Positions 50,947 through 62,769 are shown, counted from the first letter of the stretch. The stretch: DNA of 64,000 nt from Cercis canadensis (GCA_003255065.1 QAOA01005666.1:537762-601761), one strand, 5' to 3'. Made by a program: numbers and translations. The notes: generated by a model from the sequence alone, not told the origin.

Positions 50947-51343
50947 GTATTTAAATATATTATATGTCTATGTAATTTGGATCAATTTTGAATTAGATTT
51001 TTATAATTTTTTTTAATTAGGTTTTTACTATCACCCCCGTTTATAATTCTATCAATTTAGTGTTAACATAACAAATGACTTATTTATGTGATAATAAAAA
51101 AAGTTGACGTGGTGTCTAAATGACATAAAAATTGCTATCTCATCAAATTTTGGCTCAAAAAAGTGCATAAAAAAATTGGTCATGTCAGCACTAAACTGAC
51201 GGATTTATAATCGGGGATAACAACAAGTATCAAATTAAAAAAAAAAAAAATTAAACTATAAGGACCCCAAAAGAAGAAAAAAGATTATAAGAACCTTAAT
51301 TCAAAATTTGTCTAAACTACAGATACTTGCAATATATTTAAAC
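50947..51343. mobile_element. Mutator-type MITE with perfect 9-bp target duplication
   Basis: The ends GTATTTAAATATATT and AATATATTTAAAC are inverted repeats. ATTTATTTT flanks it at 50938-50946 and 51344-51352. The arms share GTCAGCACTAAACTGACGG and its diverged partner. It is the same family as 7358-7821. Confidence 0.75.
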
Positions 51344-51370
51344 ATTTATTTTATTAGAAAGAGCACACAA

Positions 51371-51545
51371 CTATCAGGTATGGCTCAATTAACAAATTAA
51401 ATTTTATGTAGAGTGAATTTTAAAATAATGTCATGAGTTTAAATATTACTAGAAGTACTAAAGACTAAGACATACTGAATCACTAAGTGATAATTAGTCT
51501 CATGTAAAAAATGTAGGATCACCTCATAAGAAATCATAAAAAAAT
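51371..51545 (+). mobile_element. SINE with 16-bp target duplication
   Basis: 175 bases starting CTATCAGGTATGGCTCAATT (A-box-like) with GAGTTTAAATATTACT about 70 bases further on in the B-box position, ending in a run of A. TAGAAAGAGCACACAA (51355-51370) and TAGAAAGAGCGCACAA (51546-51561) flank it, with one mismatch. It lies just beyond the 3' end of the HIPP gene. Confidence 0.7.
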
Positions 51546-51629
51546 AGAAAGAGCGCACAATTTTTGATTATGAATTATGTTCATAATTTAAATAAAATAA
51601 TTAAGCATGTATAAAACCTCTCCAATTTT

Positions 51630-52323
51630 CTACATTATGGCACATGCATTTGGGTTCTCATCACTGAACATCATCAAGGCTTCACCCTTGATGCAACAAT
51701 CGAGTTCGGTTATAATCGGGTGGAACAAAACCGGCTCCGAAACTGAATCCGATTCACCATTCTCTTCCTTACTGGCCACAATCTCCACACGCTTTCCCAT
51801 CTTCTTCTTTAGTTTCTTCAACACTTTCTTCGGATCGATCCGACCCGTTACAACCACCCGGTGTTTCTTCATGTCCGTTGTGAACATTTCAACCCCTAAC
51901 ACAAGCAAATGAAAAATAACTAAGCAAAGAGAGAGAAATGATATCCACACAAATTCTGCAGAATGTAAAGAAAATTAAATTTAACGGAAAAATAATTTAA
52001 ATAAAAGTGTTTGATTTAGAATCTACCAATCATATATAATAATTTGTGTATATTAATATCATGAAAAGAAAACAGAGAGAGAAAAATATTAAATGCCTTT
52101 ACACTTGGAGATGGCTTTCGCAACTGTTCTCTCGCATGCGTTACAGTGCATTGAAACTTTGAATTCCACAACGGTTACCTGATTAAAATTAAAATGGTAA
52201 GAAGTGAAACGTAATTTTCTTTTCTCAGTATAAAACTGCATAAAATTACTGTGGGGTGCATGCTTATTGGTTTAAACTTTTAAATCTTACTTTCTGAGGC
52301 TCATTTTTCTTCTTCTTCCCCAT
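51630..52323 (-). CDS. Heavy-metal-associated isoprenylated plant protein (HIPP)
   Basis: Small metallochaperone-like protein with one HMA domain and a C-terminal prenylation signal. Exons 52323-52291, 52178-52097 and 51895-51630 give 126 residues. The metal site is MHCNACERTV in the HMA fold (about residues 12-75), followed by KKVLKKLKKKMGKRVEIV. The last four residues are CAIM, a CaaX box for farnesylation, so it is expected at membranes or the nucleus. The MGKKKK start is a basic patch. The second intron is odd: the family-consistent join (ISKCKGVEMF) needs a GC donor at 52096, whereas a GT donor six bases upstream (exon end 52103) would give ISKWVEMF. Both keep the frame. The HIPP subclass is not assigned. 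Confidence 0.9.
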
Positions 52324-52489
52324 AGGAACTCTCTCAACTCTCAACGTAGAATGCAAAAGCAATGCATGGAAAGTGCCAAGGGAAAAGTTAACGAATTATT
52401 AGGTAAGTTTTAATTGGTAACTGTACCGAAAAGCCCAGTTAGTTTTGGCAGTTACTTCAGGATAATGTTTTTTTTTTTAAAAAAAAATT

Positions 52490-52692
52490 TCTTAGATACT
52501 TTTTATATTTATTTAATATGTCATATTACATGAGATTAATTAATATGAAAATGACATATGTACGAATTAACTTTTTTTAAATTTATTTGAAAAAATAAAA
52601 TAAAATAAATTTATATTTAATAAAATATAAAAATTACATATACTTGTCACGTCAGTATAGTATGACAAACTCATGTACTATCATAGAATTTC
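52490..52692 (+). repeat. AT-rich MITE family, copy E
   Basis: Same orientation as copies A and B; it contains TTGTCACGTCAGTATAGTAT. It is head-to-head with copy F ten bases away, so the pair forms a large imperfect hairpin. Confidence 0.6.
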
Positions 52693-52702
52693 TATTTTTT
52701 TT

Positions 52703-52918
52703 AAAGAGAATTTTATGATATTATATGTGTATGCCATATTATATTAATGTGAAAAACATACATCATTTTTATATTTTATTGAATATAAAATATAATTATC
52801 TTATTTTTTAAAATAAACTTAAAAATATTTGACTTATACATATATCATTCACATATTAACTATTATTATATAGTATGACATATTATATAAATACAAAAAA
52901 TATTTAAGAAATCTCAAT
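52703..52918 (-). repeat. AT-rich MITE family, copy F
   Basis: Begins AGAATTTTATGATATTATAT. Inverse of copy E and parallel to copy G. Confidence 0.6.
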
Positions 52919-53127
52919 TAATTCTTCCCCATGATTTTTTTTTTCATTAAATCGGAATATAGTTAGTATGTTTTATTTTCTGAATTACGGTTCTATCATA
53001 ATTTTTTTTTTATTCTTTTATACTTAGTTTATGGTAGTTTTGACTTTGAAACATATGCATGTTCTTGCCAGCAGATTCTTTATTCTTGTTTTATTATTAT
53101 ATATTTTTTTTTGTGAAATGTTATTTA

Positions 53128-53325
53128 CGAGAATTCTATGATATTACATATGTATGTTATATTATATTAACGTGACAAGTATACGTAATTTTTATATTTT
53201 ATTTGATATAAAATTAATTTAATTTATTTTCTCAAATAAACTTAAAAATAATTAATTTATGCATACTATTCACACATTGACTATTTTTATATAGTATAAC
53301 ATACAACAAAGTATCTAAGAAATGT
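53128..53325 (-). repeat. AT-rich MITE family, copy G
   Basis: Begins GAGAATTCTATGATATTACA and ends near GTATCTAAGAAAT. It gives the clearest view of the imperfect terminal inverted repeat TTCTWWGATA. Confidence 0.6.
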
Positions 53326-53806
53326 CTTATTTATTATCGAAGAATCTTTTTTTGAGATGTATTATCATAGAAAATTAAACTAACGCAGAACACAAACATG
53401 TGGGCTATTAAGCATATTATATTATAGTATATTAATGTATTATTTAAAAATAAAGAAAAAGTTGCTTAAAATTGAGGAAACATTCATTGCTAGATGGCAT
53501 CGAATTTTCTAGGAAGGAAAGAGCACGGCGTTTATTTCATCACAACACTGGATCTGGAACGCATTGAAAGGGATTGCCTAAGATCAAGTCCTCCATTTAT
53601 CATTCTAAGAATTTCAAACACCAATATGAAATAAATAAAATTTCAAACACCAAAATAGCATATATGCTTTCGAGAACACTCTAATAATTGAGTACTAGGT
53701 ATTATATCATATAATTTCGTTCGTCAAATTTAATTTAAGACTAAATGGTTGGAATTATGTGAAGAGATAGACAATTACATGTTGTAAACTTTAAAACTGA
53801 AAAAAA

Positions 53807-53824
53807 ACACACACACACACACAC
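53807..53824 (+). repeat. AC microsatellite
   Basis: Nine AC dinucleotides following a run of A. Confidence 0.85.
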
Positions 53825-53896
53825 AAAACATATGACGTGGAATATCATTCACTTAAGACAAGATTTTTTTTTAAAAAAATTATTATTATTGGAATT

Positions 53897-54064
53897 TTTT
53901 TTGGTTGTCCAAACTTCGCCGGACTAATCCGAATTCGAGCCGAGAAGGACCACAAGGATAGCAAAACTCTCTTAACCGACGTAGTTGCATACTCAAAGCT
54001 TGAACCTAAGACCTTTAGTTAAGCTAGAATTTTTTCTTACTGGATGATCTACACGTTTGTTGGT
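53897..54064 (-). mobile_element. Full-length SINE with 17-bp target duplication
   Basis: TTATTATTATTGGAATT occurs at 53880-53896 and again at 54065-54081. The 168-base body on the minus strand has TCTAGCTTAACTAAAGG, then the B-box-like AGGTTCAAGCTTT, a middle with TCGGCTCGAATTCGGATTAG, and a T run at the low-coordinate end that is the complement of an A tail. This is the layout of plant tRNA-derived SINEs of the Au type. Confidence 0.75.
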
Positions 54065-54598
54065 TTATTATTATTGGAATTAAGACAATATCTTTGGACT
54101 TTCTCAGATTATATATATATTGAATTAGAAAATAATATAATTTAGGTGAATTATTCAACTATTTATGCTTATTTTTTACTCTTCCAAATATTTAGCGTAC
54201 ATAATCATATTGCAATCGTTAAACAATGTTAAAGTGCAATATTCAGAGGATCAATAATTACTCCCGATCTCTTAAAATATGAAACTTTTAACTTGTAATC
54301 TTATTAAGTGATCAGCAAAGAATAATTAAGTTAAGATAATGATTTATGCAGAAAGTAATTTTTATTTTATGTTCTGACTTCTGAGGAGTTGAAATCAATG
54401 AATTAATAGGTGGATTTCAATTATTGGATGCATGCATGAGCCTGAGCATGAACTTGAAATTTGAATTGTTTTATTGACTTTACTCATTCTTTAATTTTAT
54501 TTCATCTAAAGAGAATGTGGAGGGAATTTGCCTTTGGAATTTTTATTAAGTCATGAGGCTCCTTAAACCATGGTGAATTAATTGTTGGTCTGCATGGC

Positions 54599-54606
54599 TA
54601 TATAAG
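54599..54606 (+). promoter_or_regulatory. TATA box of the peroxidase gene
   Basis: TATATAAG, 76-83 bases before the ATG at 54682, a standard plant spacing for a short 5' UTR. Confidence 0.7.
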
Positions 54607-54681
54607 TGCCTCCTCATAATCTGTTTTTTCCACACAACTTGCTAATCCTTCTAGTGTTATAGAATTGACTTTTCGACAAAA

Positions 54682-56157
<1,476 letters not shown>

Positions 56158-56219
56158 TTGATATGTCTAATTGCATTCTAATGCTCTCTTAATATCTTCA
56201 ATAATAAATCATGTTAATT

Positions 56220-57270
56220 TTGAATTATTGATTGGTTAATTATGTCATGTTTAGAGTCTAATGCTAATATAATGTAAAAATCTTTGTATTACTATTAATT
56301 GAGGATATAATAATGATATCATATTCAATGCATTTGCGAGAAATTTCCATCTTGTTTATCCCAATCCATCACACTAATTGCTCTATGGATAGGTGCCAAA
56401 GGAAAATCCCAAATCAAAGAAAAAGATACCTATGAAAAAAAAATTTAGTGCTCATAACACTAAGAACCATTAGCCCCATCACTTTCAATCTGCTTGTGAT
56501 GTGATACCAAGCGTCGGCAGATCCTACATTGCTTTGTCCAGGAAACAATCACAGGAAGACTATCTATTCGCAAGTTGAATTTTGCCCTACATAATTGGCA
56601 AAGGCATACATTGCTACTTGCACAACTTTATTTAACTTCATCAACAAGTATAACTGTGTAGGTGGTTCCAAAGAGGAAAAAGTTGTGGCCGTCATTTGAA
56701 CTCAAACCTACTACAATTGTGAAAATTTTTTGTAAAATAAGAGTCATGTAAGTAGCATTATTTGTCACCTAATGATGAGCACATCTAAATCTGAAAGAGT
56801 AATATTATCCGTACATTACAAATACGTATTACTATTACACCAGCACACATGCTAGCATCTGAATTAAAGTGGATTTATCTAAACTTCAATTTTTTTTTGG
56901 TACAACTTAGATTTTCTACACATAATTTCTCAATCTAAAATCAAGTATTGTCCAACCCCTTTTTTTGGCCGACCAGCAACCGACCAGTATTGGCACTTGA
57001 AAAAAGAGAGGAACGTTCAAGGCCTGAAATGGAGTGCAGAGATGACCTGAAACCCACCATCAAAAGGAACGTCAAGGAAGAACCTTAAACCTACCGTCTT
57101 GCTTTCATGAAATGACTGACATGACTTTAAATAGGTCTACCCACAATAATGGGTTTGAAAAAAACAGGACCATTTTACAATCATATAATAGTAAGGAAGG
57201 TTAGCTAAAGCATTCACCCTCGAAAAAATTCATTCACAGAAACAAGTGACCCCGTTTCTATGAAGCAGAA
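56220..57270. other. Spacer between peroxidase and orphan gene
   Basis: Contains the peroxidase 3' UTR (AATAAA near 56203) and possibly the 5' leader of the next gene. No other gene was recognised. Confidence 0.45.
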
Positions 57271-57666
57271 ATGAATACTGTGGATGTGTCATCTTGGTTA
57301 CTCTTTGAGGATAGTGCAGATTCTGAAGCAGACTCTGGCTTCTTAAGCCTCCATCCTAGCATTGCTGCTGTTGCTGATGCCAATGAGGATGATGCCGAGT
57401 CATGTTGCTGCGATAAAGCTGGTATATATGGCCTACCTATGGTTGGAGACAGTCATGAAGATGATCAAGAAGTTGATGAATTTAGTAGTGCTGAAGATGA
57501 CAGCAACTTCTGCAGCTCCACAATGTGGCTATCAGATGCAACATTGGGATGTATGTGTCCTTTACCTCTAGAAGATGAAGGAGAAACAAAGATGGCAGAA
57601 GTCGATATCAATGAATTGGAAGACAGACTATTTTGGGAGACTTGCATCGCAGTGGGGTACCCTTGA
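57271..57666 (+). CDS. Acidic 131-residue protein of unknown function
   Basis: I do not recognise the family. It is a single open frame with no intron, markedly acidic (NEDDAE, EDDQEVDE, AEDDSN), with a cysteine triplet CCC near residue 46, a WLSDATLGCMCPLP segment and a conserved-looking end LEDRLFWETCIAVGYP. There is no signal peptide or membrane helix, so it is probably nuclear or cytosolic. The ATG is preceded by AGCAGAA and stop codons. Sustained coding-like codon use and an ordered C-terminus make it a real gene more likely than not. Upstream non-coding exons cannot be excluded. Confidence 0.6.
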   Translation: MNTVDVSSWLLFEDSADSEADSGFLSLHPSIAAVADANEDDAESCCCDKAGIYGLPMVGDSHEDDQEVDEFSSAEDDSNFCSSTMWLSDATLGCMCPLPLEDEGETKMAEVDINELEDRLFWETCIAVGYP

Positions 57667-58455
57667 AACCTAGATTTTAGTTTTGTGAATAAGTTATCCT
57701 TGCAAGCTCTTTCTCAGAGCTTATTCTTGGAGATTGAAGAACATTCATTTAACTTCTTTGTATGTGAGCATGTAGATGTTTAAAGCCCTTCCAGCCTTAG
57801 GATTATGTGTTTCATTGTTGGTTGTCGAATACTTTTGAGAAACATGTAGTTTCTTCATTGAAAATGATATGGCACATACATCTTCCCTGATCAGTCATCA
57901 AATTCGGAGATGGGAGGATTGTGGATGAAAACGAAAAGATTTTAATTCAGACTAGGCCATCAAGTTAAGACACTTCATCTAAACTTAATCTGTTTTTTTT
58001 TTCTTTTCCAAGCAAAGTCAAGTTAGTGAATGCAACAACCAAATATCTGCACTAACAACCATGCCATGCATGGTTAGAATCAATCCTTTCAGTATTCCGA
58101 ACAGTTGCAAATAATTATAGTCAAAGCAGACTATGCAGTACATCGTAAGGAATACCCGTTAATTTTAAAAAGATTGTCCCATTACCAGAACCAAGATTGC
58201 AACTAATCAAAATTTAAGGCTGTAATCCAACCAAGAGTTGCCCAATAAATGCAGGCTGTTCAACAAGATAGGCTACTGGGGTTAGATTGAAACTATAATA
58301 ACATGATAGGAATTAAAACCATGATAAAATTAATAATTGTAATGTTATTAGTTTACTTAATAAAATCATCTTTCAATCCAGTGTATTCTTCTACCAACAT
58401 CTTGAACAATCATACATGTGAACCATAGTAAGAAAGAAAATGCTTCAAACTTGAG
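57667..58455. other. Converging 3' flanks, no further gene
   Basis: 3' UTR sequence of the orphan gene on the left and of the small membrane protein gene on the right. Nothing else was seen. Confidence 0.45.
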
Positions 58456-59527
58456 TCAGGATTTTCTTGTTCCTTCAGCATCATGATGTCTCCAAGGATT
58501 GAGAGCTTCTCTGACTGCCTGAGCTTCTGGGGAGTTCTCCCAAACCCGCTTTTCTGACTCCAGAACAGTTACTTTGTCATCTGAATAATACAAAGCAAAA
58601 TGAAACGAATTCAATTTCTTAAATTGATATCATTTGTCAGTAACCTTTCATGAGACCTATGTATTAAGAGGCCAATTATAAAAAAATTATTAGAATGTGA
58701 GAGAAGCTGTTGATATATTATGACATGCAATTTGACAGGAAGAAATGCCATAAAATACTATATATGTTAGTGAGCGCAGATGCTACCAAGCAATTGTTTA
58801 AAAGAAAGGTTCCCCCCCTCCCCCTTCTCTTCTAAACAGTAAATTAAGAGTAAAACAAGGGCCATGAAAAGTAAAGAAGATACAACTGTTCAAACTCCAA
58901 AATGTGAAGGTAATACATAAATGTCATTCTCAATATGCTGCTCTGCTTTAGCTTATACATGTTTATATAGATTTATAAGTAAAATGTAGATTTGTCAGTC
59001 ATTTTATTTCTTTTTCTTCAAGTTGCTTCTTTTTTGACCAAGTCTTTTCTCTTTTTGTCTAAAGGACTTCCTATTTTCTTTGAGAGTTTTGGGAGAATTT
59101 CCATTCTTAGGCCCAAGATCTAGCTAGATCTGCGAATTGAAAGGTCTAAACGACCAAACCAACAAGCAGGTGCTAGAATCAATATCTTCAAATAGTTCAT
59201 TTGAAAAGATTGAAACCCTTCTTATCTAATGACCATGACACTTTCAAAAAATTAATATTCACAATGCAATGGAGTTTTATGTTTAGCACTAATGTAAGTG
59301 ATTTTGTTTTTCTCAAGATATAGCCTAGTTAGAGAAAACCAATAATCAGCTACCAGACAAATTGTGTTGAATTTGAGAAGTCAATATTAATAAGAAATCA
59401 TAATCATGGAAAAAGGAGAAAGGAGCTTTCTCACACAGAAGCCAGTTTTGATCATGAACAACTCCATGGAAGCTCCAATCAAAGCTGACACTGCCCCAAC
59501 TTTCAAGTACCAGTCCAGAAACTTCAT
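58456..59527 (-). CDS. 71-residue conserved single-pass membrane protein
   Basis: Two short coding exons, 59527-59437 and 58580-58456, join in phase 1 to MKFLDWYLKVGAVSALIGAS followed by MELFMIKTGFYDKVTVLESE and the tail ending in NPWRHHDAEGTRKS. Residues about 8-26 form a membrane helix, and the rest is charged. I recall similar uncharacterised small proteins across plants but cannot give a function. An organelle membrane location would fit the size and topology and is only an inference. A GC-rich leader exon (about 60475-60289, ending TTCGAAG before a GTATGC donor) and a 5' UTR intron to 59533 complete the gene. It is too short to be seen as one open frame. Confidence 0.78.
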
Positions 59528-60288
59528 TTCAACTGCACGTTATAACAATAGTGATGATGGCTAAAAATAAGAAATAAATGATAATATCAAGAAAACTTTC
59601 TTTCCATTACTGGATGCTAACGGCATTATGAAGGGTTGAAGACAAGAAAACCAGAACAAAAAAGCTTCTATCATCTAGGTCAAGCCTTTGAGACTAGAAA
59701 AAACTTGGCTTTCTATGACAGGATAATTAGGCATCTATATAGAACTTTGAAAAAAAAAATGTGATTAATCTTCAAAATATGTGATTAACAATAATACTGA
59801 CAGAAAGTAGAGATTAAAGAGTGAAGGGGTTACCTTGACAGCGGATATATGATAGAATATGATTGGGTTTTGAAAATTGGTATTTAGATTGAGATAAAGA
59901 GATGAATTCAAGCATACCCCTTACTTTCATTCTGACCCACCCCTTGCTTGAGCAGAATTCAAGCACACGAGAACCAGAGACAAAGAGTACAGCATTTGAT
60001 AAAAATCAGAAATAAAGAGATAAAGAGATGAATACCAAAACTACCACATTATCGTCCCAAAAGATCTGTGCAAACACTCAGTTCTGCAACAAAACTTCCC
60101 CAGAAGAGAGTGAAGATTCAAGAGGAGAGCATTATGTTTTTTTCAGAAACCACAAAGATATGCATTTTAATTAAAAACAAAAACTTTTGAACTCTACCCA
60201 AAATGCCTTCTATCATCTTAATACTGTCATTACTATACCATTCCCACAGCCAGCCTCACATACAGAAGTCCAGAATCGCATACCTTCG

Positions 60289-60475
60289 AAGTTTGAAGTG
60301 ACGATGGAGAAAGGGAGGGATCCGAGAGTGGCGATGGATGATGGTGGGTTCTCTTTCTCCGGCACCGGCAGTGGGGTGAAAAGAAGGAGAGAATGCGATT
60401 GGGATTTGGCGGGAGGGAGACTACGAGAGAGAGAACCGAGAGAGGAAGAGAGGTATCGAGGAAGGGACTGAGAAT
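60289..60475 (-). other. Predicted 5' UTR exon of the 71-residue protein gene
   Basis: GC-rich island read on the minus strand with CT-rich leader character (CTCTCTTCCTCTCTCGG) ending at TTCAAACTTCGAAG before the donor GTATGCGATT. The matching acceptor AACGTGCAG lies at about 59533, just before the ATG. The long open frames on both strands here are most likely by-products of composition. Confidence 0.55.
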
Positions 60476-60489
60476 TGGGGATTTTTTTT

Positions 60490-61332
60490 TTTTTTTTTCC
60501 TTAAATTTCATCGGCGGGTCAACCCGTCTCCGACCCATCCCAAACCTGTCCCAAACCGCAGGCTAGACGGAATGGGTTTATTGATCCGCTTTTAAATGAG
60601 TTAAACCCAAATTGACAATTTTACAAAAATTTAATCCAATCTTTATAATAAAAACCAATCTACTTGATATTAAAAAGAATAAAAAGTCTTTTTTATTCTT
60701 GTAAGATACACTCATAATCACTCAAGAGTTAGGTTTTGAATTATTTTTATATATTACATAAATCTTTGAATGTTCATTTCATCTGTTAAAATGATGTATC
60801 ATTAGATCTCAGTTAGTAATTATTAATGTAGACTGTGAATTGAGGATGTGATGACTCTGGCAAGGTACTTAATGAAAATGATGTAATTTTGGGGAACAAA
60901 GCTTTTAATCATGTATGAAACGAAGGGATGGAGGGGAAGGGGAAGGAAAACTACTACCTTGTAATTATTAGTTGATTAATCAAAACCAAATGCATATGAT
61001 GTTCCTACTTTTGAATCAAAATTGGGTTTTGGGAGCTTTCTGTATTCTCTAGTTTAGGGGTTATGTGATATGAATTGATTGTGATTAACAAGCATAAGAT
61101 GCCATTGCAAGAACCTACAAAATCTACTCCCTATGGTTATTTGTTTATTTATTTCTACATACACATGAGGATGGAGATTTCAGTTACACAGTAGGGAATT
61201 GAACACAGTTCTCAATAGAAGAGCCAAAACCCAAATGACTCTACTAGTATACTTATCATGGTAATTAGTATGCTAAGTATCACATGTTAAAGTCTAGGAC
61301 ACATAGTAAACAAGGTGGGTTGGTGAGAAATC
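60490..61332. other. Upstream spacer, no gene
   Basis: The first 110 bases (GGGTCAACCCGTCTCC ... AATGGGTTTATTGATCCGC) resemble a hAT-type repeat scrap next to the leader exon. The rest is AT-rich. Nothing else was recognised. Confidence 0.4.
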
Positions 61333-61370
61333 ATAATCACCATAAAGAATTATCAGATTTTATACGTTAT

Positions 61371-61403
<33 letters not shown>

Positions 61404-61544
61404 ATTATCTGATACTAATAAGAATCTACATCATTCTGGTGGTGATTGTTGAGAAAGTAATTGAGTCTATGTCTATGTGCATCCCTCAGTTTACGTCAAG
61501 AGTGGCGAGGAAGCACCACACGGCAACGACTTCTAGTGTTCCAC
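61333..61544 (+). repeat. Second N-split direct duplication, copy 1
   Basis: About 212 bases from ATAATCACCATAAAG to GTGTTCCAC, then one N, then the same sequence again. The copies differ in TC-tract length and in one C/A change (GAGTCTATG versus GAGTATATG). Confidence 0.88.
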
Positions 61545-61545
61545 N
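61545..61545. other. Single N at contig junction
   Basis: One ambiguous base exactly between the two 210-base copies. Confidence 0.9.
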
Positions 61546-61755
61546 ATAATCACCATAAAGAATTATCAGATTTTATACGTTATTCTCTCTCTCTTTTTTT
61601 ATTTTAAAAAAAATATTATCTGATACTAATAAGAATCTACATCATTCTGGTGGTGATTGTTGAGAAAGTAATTGAGTATATGTCTATGTGCATCCCTCAG
61701 TTTACGTCAAGAGTGGCGAGGAAGCACCACACGGCAACGACTTCTAGTGTTCCAC
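61546..61755 (+). repeat. Second N-split direct duplication, copy 2
   Basis: The copy that runs on into unique sequence. The region has a short TC tract followed by a T-rich stretch where copy 1 has a longer TC tract. Confidence 0.88.
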
Positions 61756-61835
61756 CACTACTACTATTTACCTGGAACCTTCCTCAGTTCCTTCATCCTT
61801 GCTTTCTTCTTACGCCGCCGGTTATGTTACGCCTT

Positions 61836-61846
61836 AGTCCCACATC
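61836..61846 (+). promoter_or_regulatory. Upstream sequence element (USE) of plant snRNA type
   Basis: GTCCCACATCG is a perfect match to the plant snRNA USE (RTCCCACATCG). Its centre lies about 64 bases before the U2-like sequence, close to the usual position near -70. The expected TATA box near -30 is not recognisable. Confidence 0.65.
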
Positions 61847-61904
61847 GATCACAACTTAATGCACTGAAGCAAAGACCAAATGTGAAATGAGGAAACCAAA
61901 ATGC

Positions 61905-61980
61905 ACACCTTTCTCGGTCTTTTTTGGCTAAGGTCAACGGAGTATGCCAGTTCTGTCCTTATCAATTGAACATCTGATTT
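61905..61980 (+). ncRNA. U2 snRNA-like gene, truncated and probably non-functional
   Basis: ACACCTTTCTCGG followed by TCTTTTTTGGCTAAGGTCAA matches the 5' end of plant U2 RNA (ATACCTTTCTCGGCCTTTTGGCTAAGATCAA) with two inserted T. Further on, CCTTATCAATTGAACATCTGAT matches the U2 segment TTCTTATCAGTTTAATATCTGAT. The branch-site pairing motif GTAGTA reads GGAGTA, extra bases (GCCAGTTCT region) interrupt it, and the stem-loops after position about 75 are missing. A USE promoter element lies upstream. Confidence 0.68.
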
Positions 61981-62535
61981 TTATTCGATTTTCAGCACAT
62001 AAAAACAAAATACGTGATTAACAAATTGATCATGGGAAAATACATGAAGATTTCAAAAGTAAAATAAGGATTAGTGCATCTGATTGTTGCTTTTTTAAAA
62101 AAAAAAATAAAAAATAAATTAGAAAGTTTATTTTTTTGGTAAAAATTTAAGTAAGTTAAAGTTTAAGAAAACTTACTTAAATTTGAATAAATAATAGAGT
62201 AGATCATACAAGTAACATTATTTTAAAAAAATCATCAAATTGGGTCCATATTAATTAAAAAAAATGGATATTTAAGTTTTATATTTATTTCTGTCTTTTT
62301 TTTTGTTTTTATAAAATTGCCTATCTTTAAAATTCATCCATTTAGCTTAGCACGAATATAGAGACTAAATTATCCAGTAAAATTATATAGTATATAACAT
62401 AATTTCCTTAAAAAGACAACTTAAAAAACGAAATTAACCAAAGGCTGACAAGTTAGACCTTTTAATTTTTTTTTTTTCGTTTATACCTNATACCTTAACA
62501 AAAAAAAAAAAAGAACGTTTAATGCGTGGAGAAAG
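61981..62535. other. Intergenic, no gene
   Basis: AT-rich spacer with long A and T runs. Position 62489 is a single N flanked on both sides by ATACCT, a six-base version of the junction pattern at 39735 and 61545. Confidence 0.5.
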
Positions 62536-62618
62536 GAGTCATTCTTTTCAATATTGTACATTTGCATCTTATTTATACATCTATGGCACTTTTGAAAAAA
62601 TTTCTTTTACTACGGCAG
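62536..62618 (+). repeat. Left arm of an inverted repeat around the assembly gap
   Basis: 83 bases from GAGTCATTCTT to GGCACTTTTGAAAAAATTTC and GGCAG, immediately followed by a T run. It is the reverse complement of 63199-63281 with about ten mismatches. Confidence 0.85.
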
Positions 62619-62711
62619 TTTTTTTTTTTTTTACTTTTCATGTTAAGTGTCGAATTATGGGATGTATTGGGGTGACGAATTTTCATTGGAGCATTGTAGA
62701 GTGTCGCATTT

Positions 62712-62714
<3 letters not shown>

Positions 62715-62769
<55 letters not shown>

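Noticed and set aside
60187..60538. Overlapping frames on both strands (94 and 101 codons)
   Set aside because: They fall on the GC-rich leader exon and promoter of the 71-residue gene; composition explains them.
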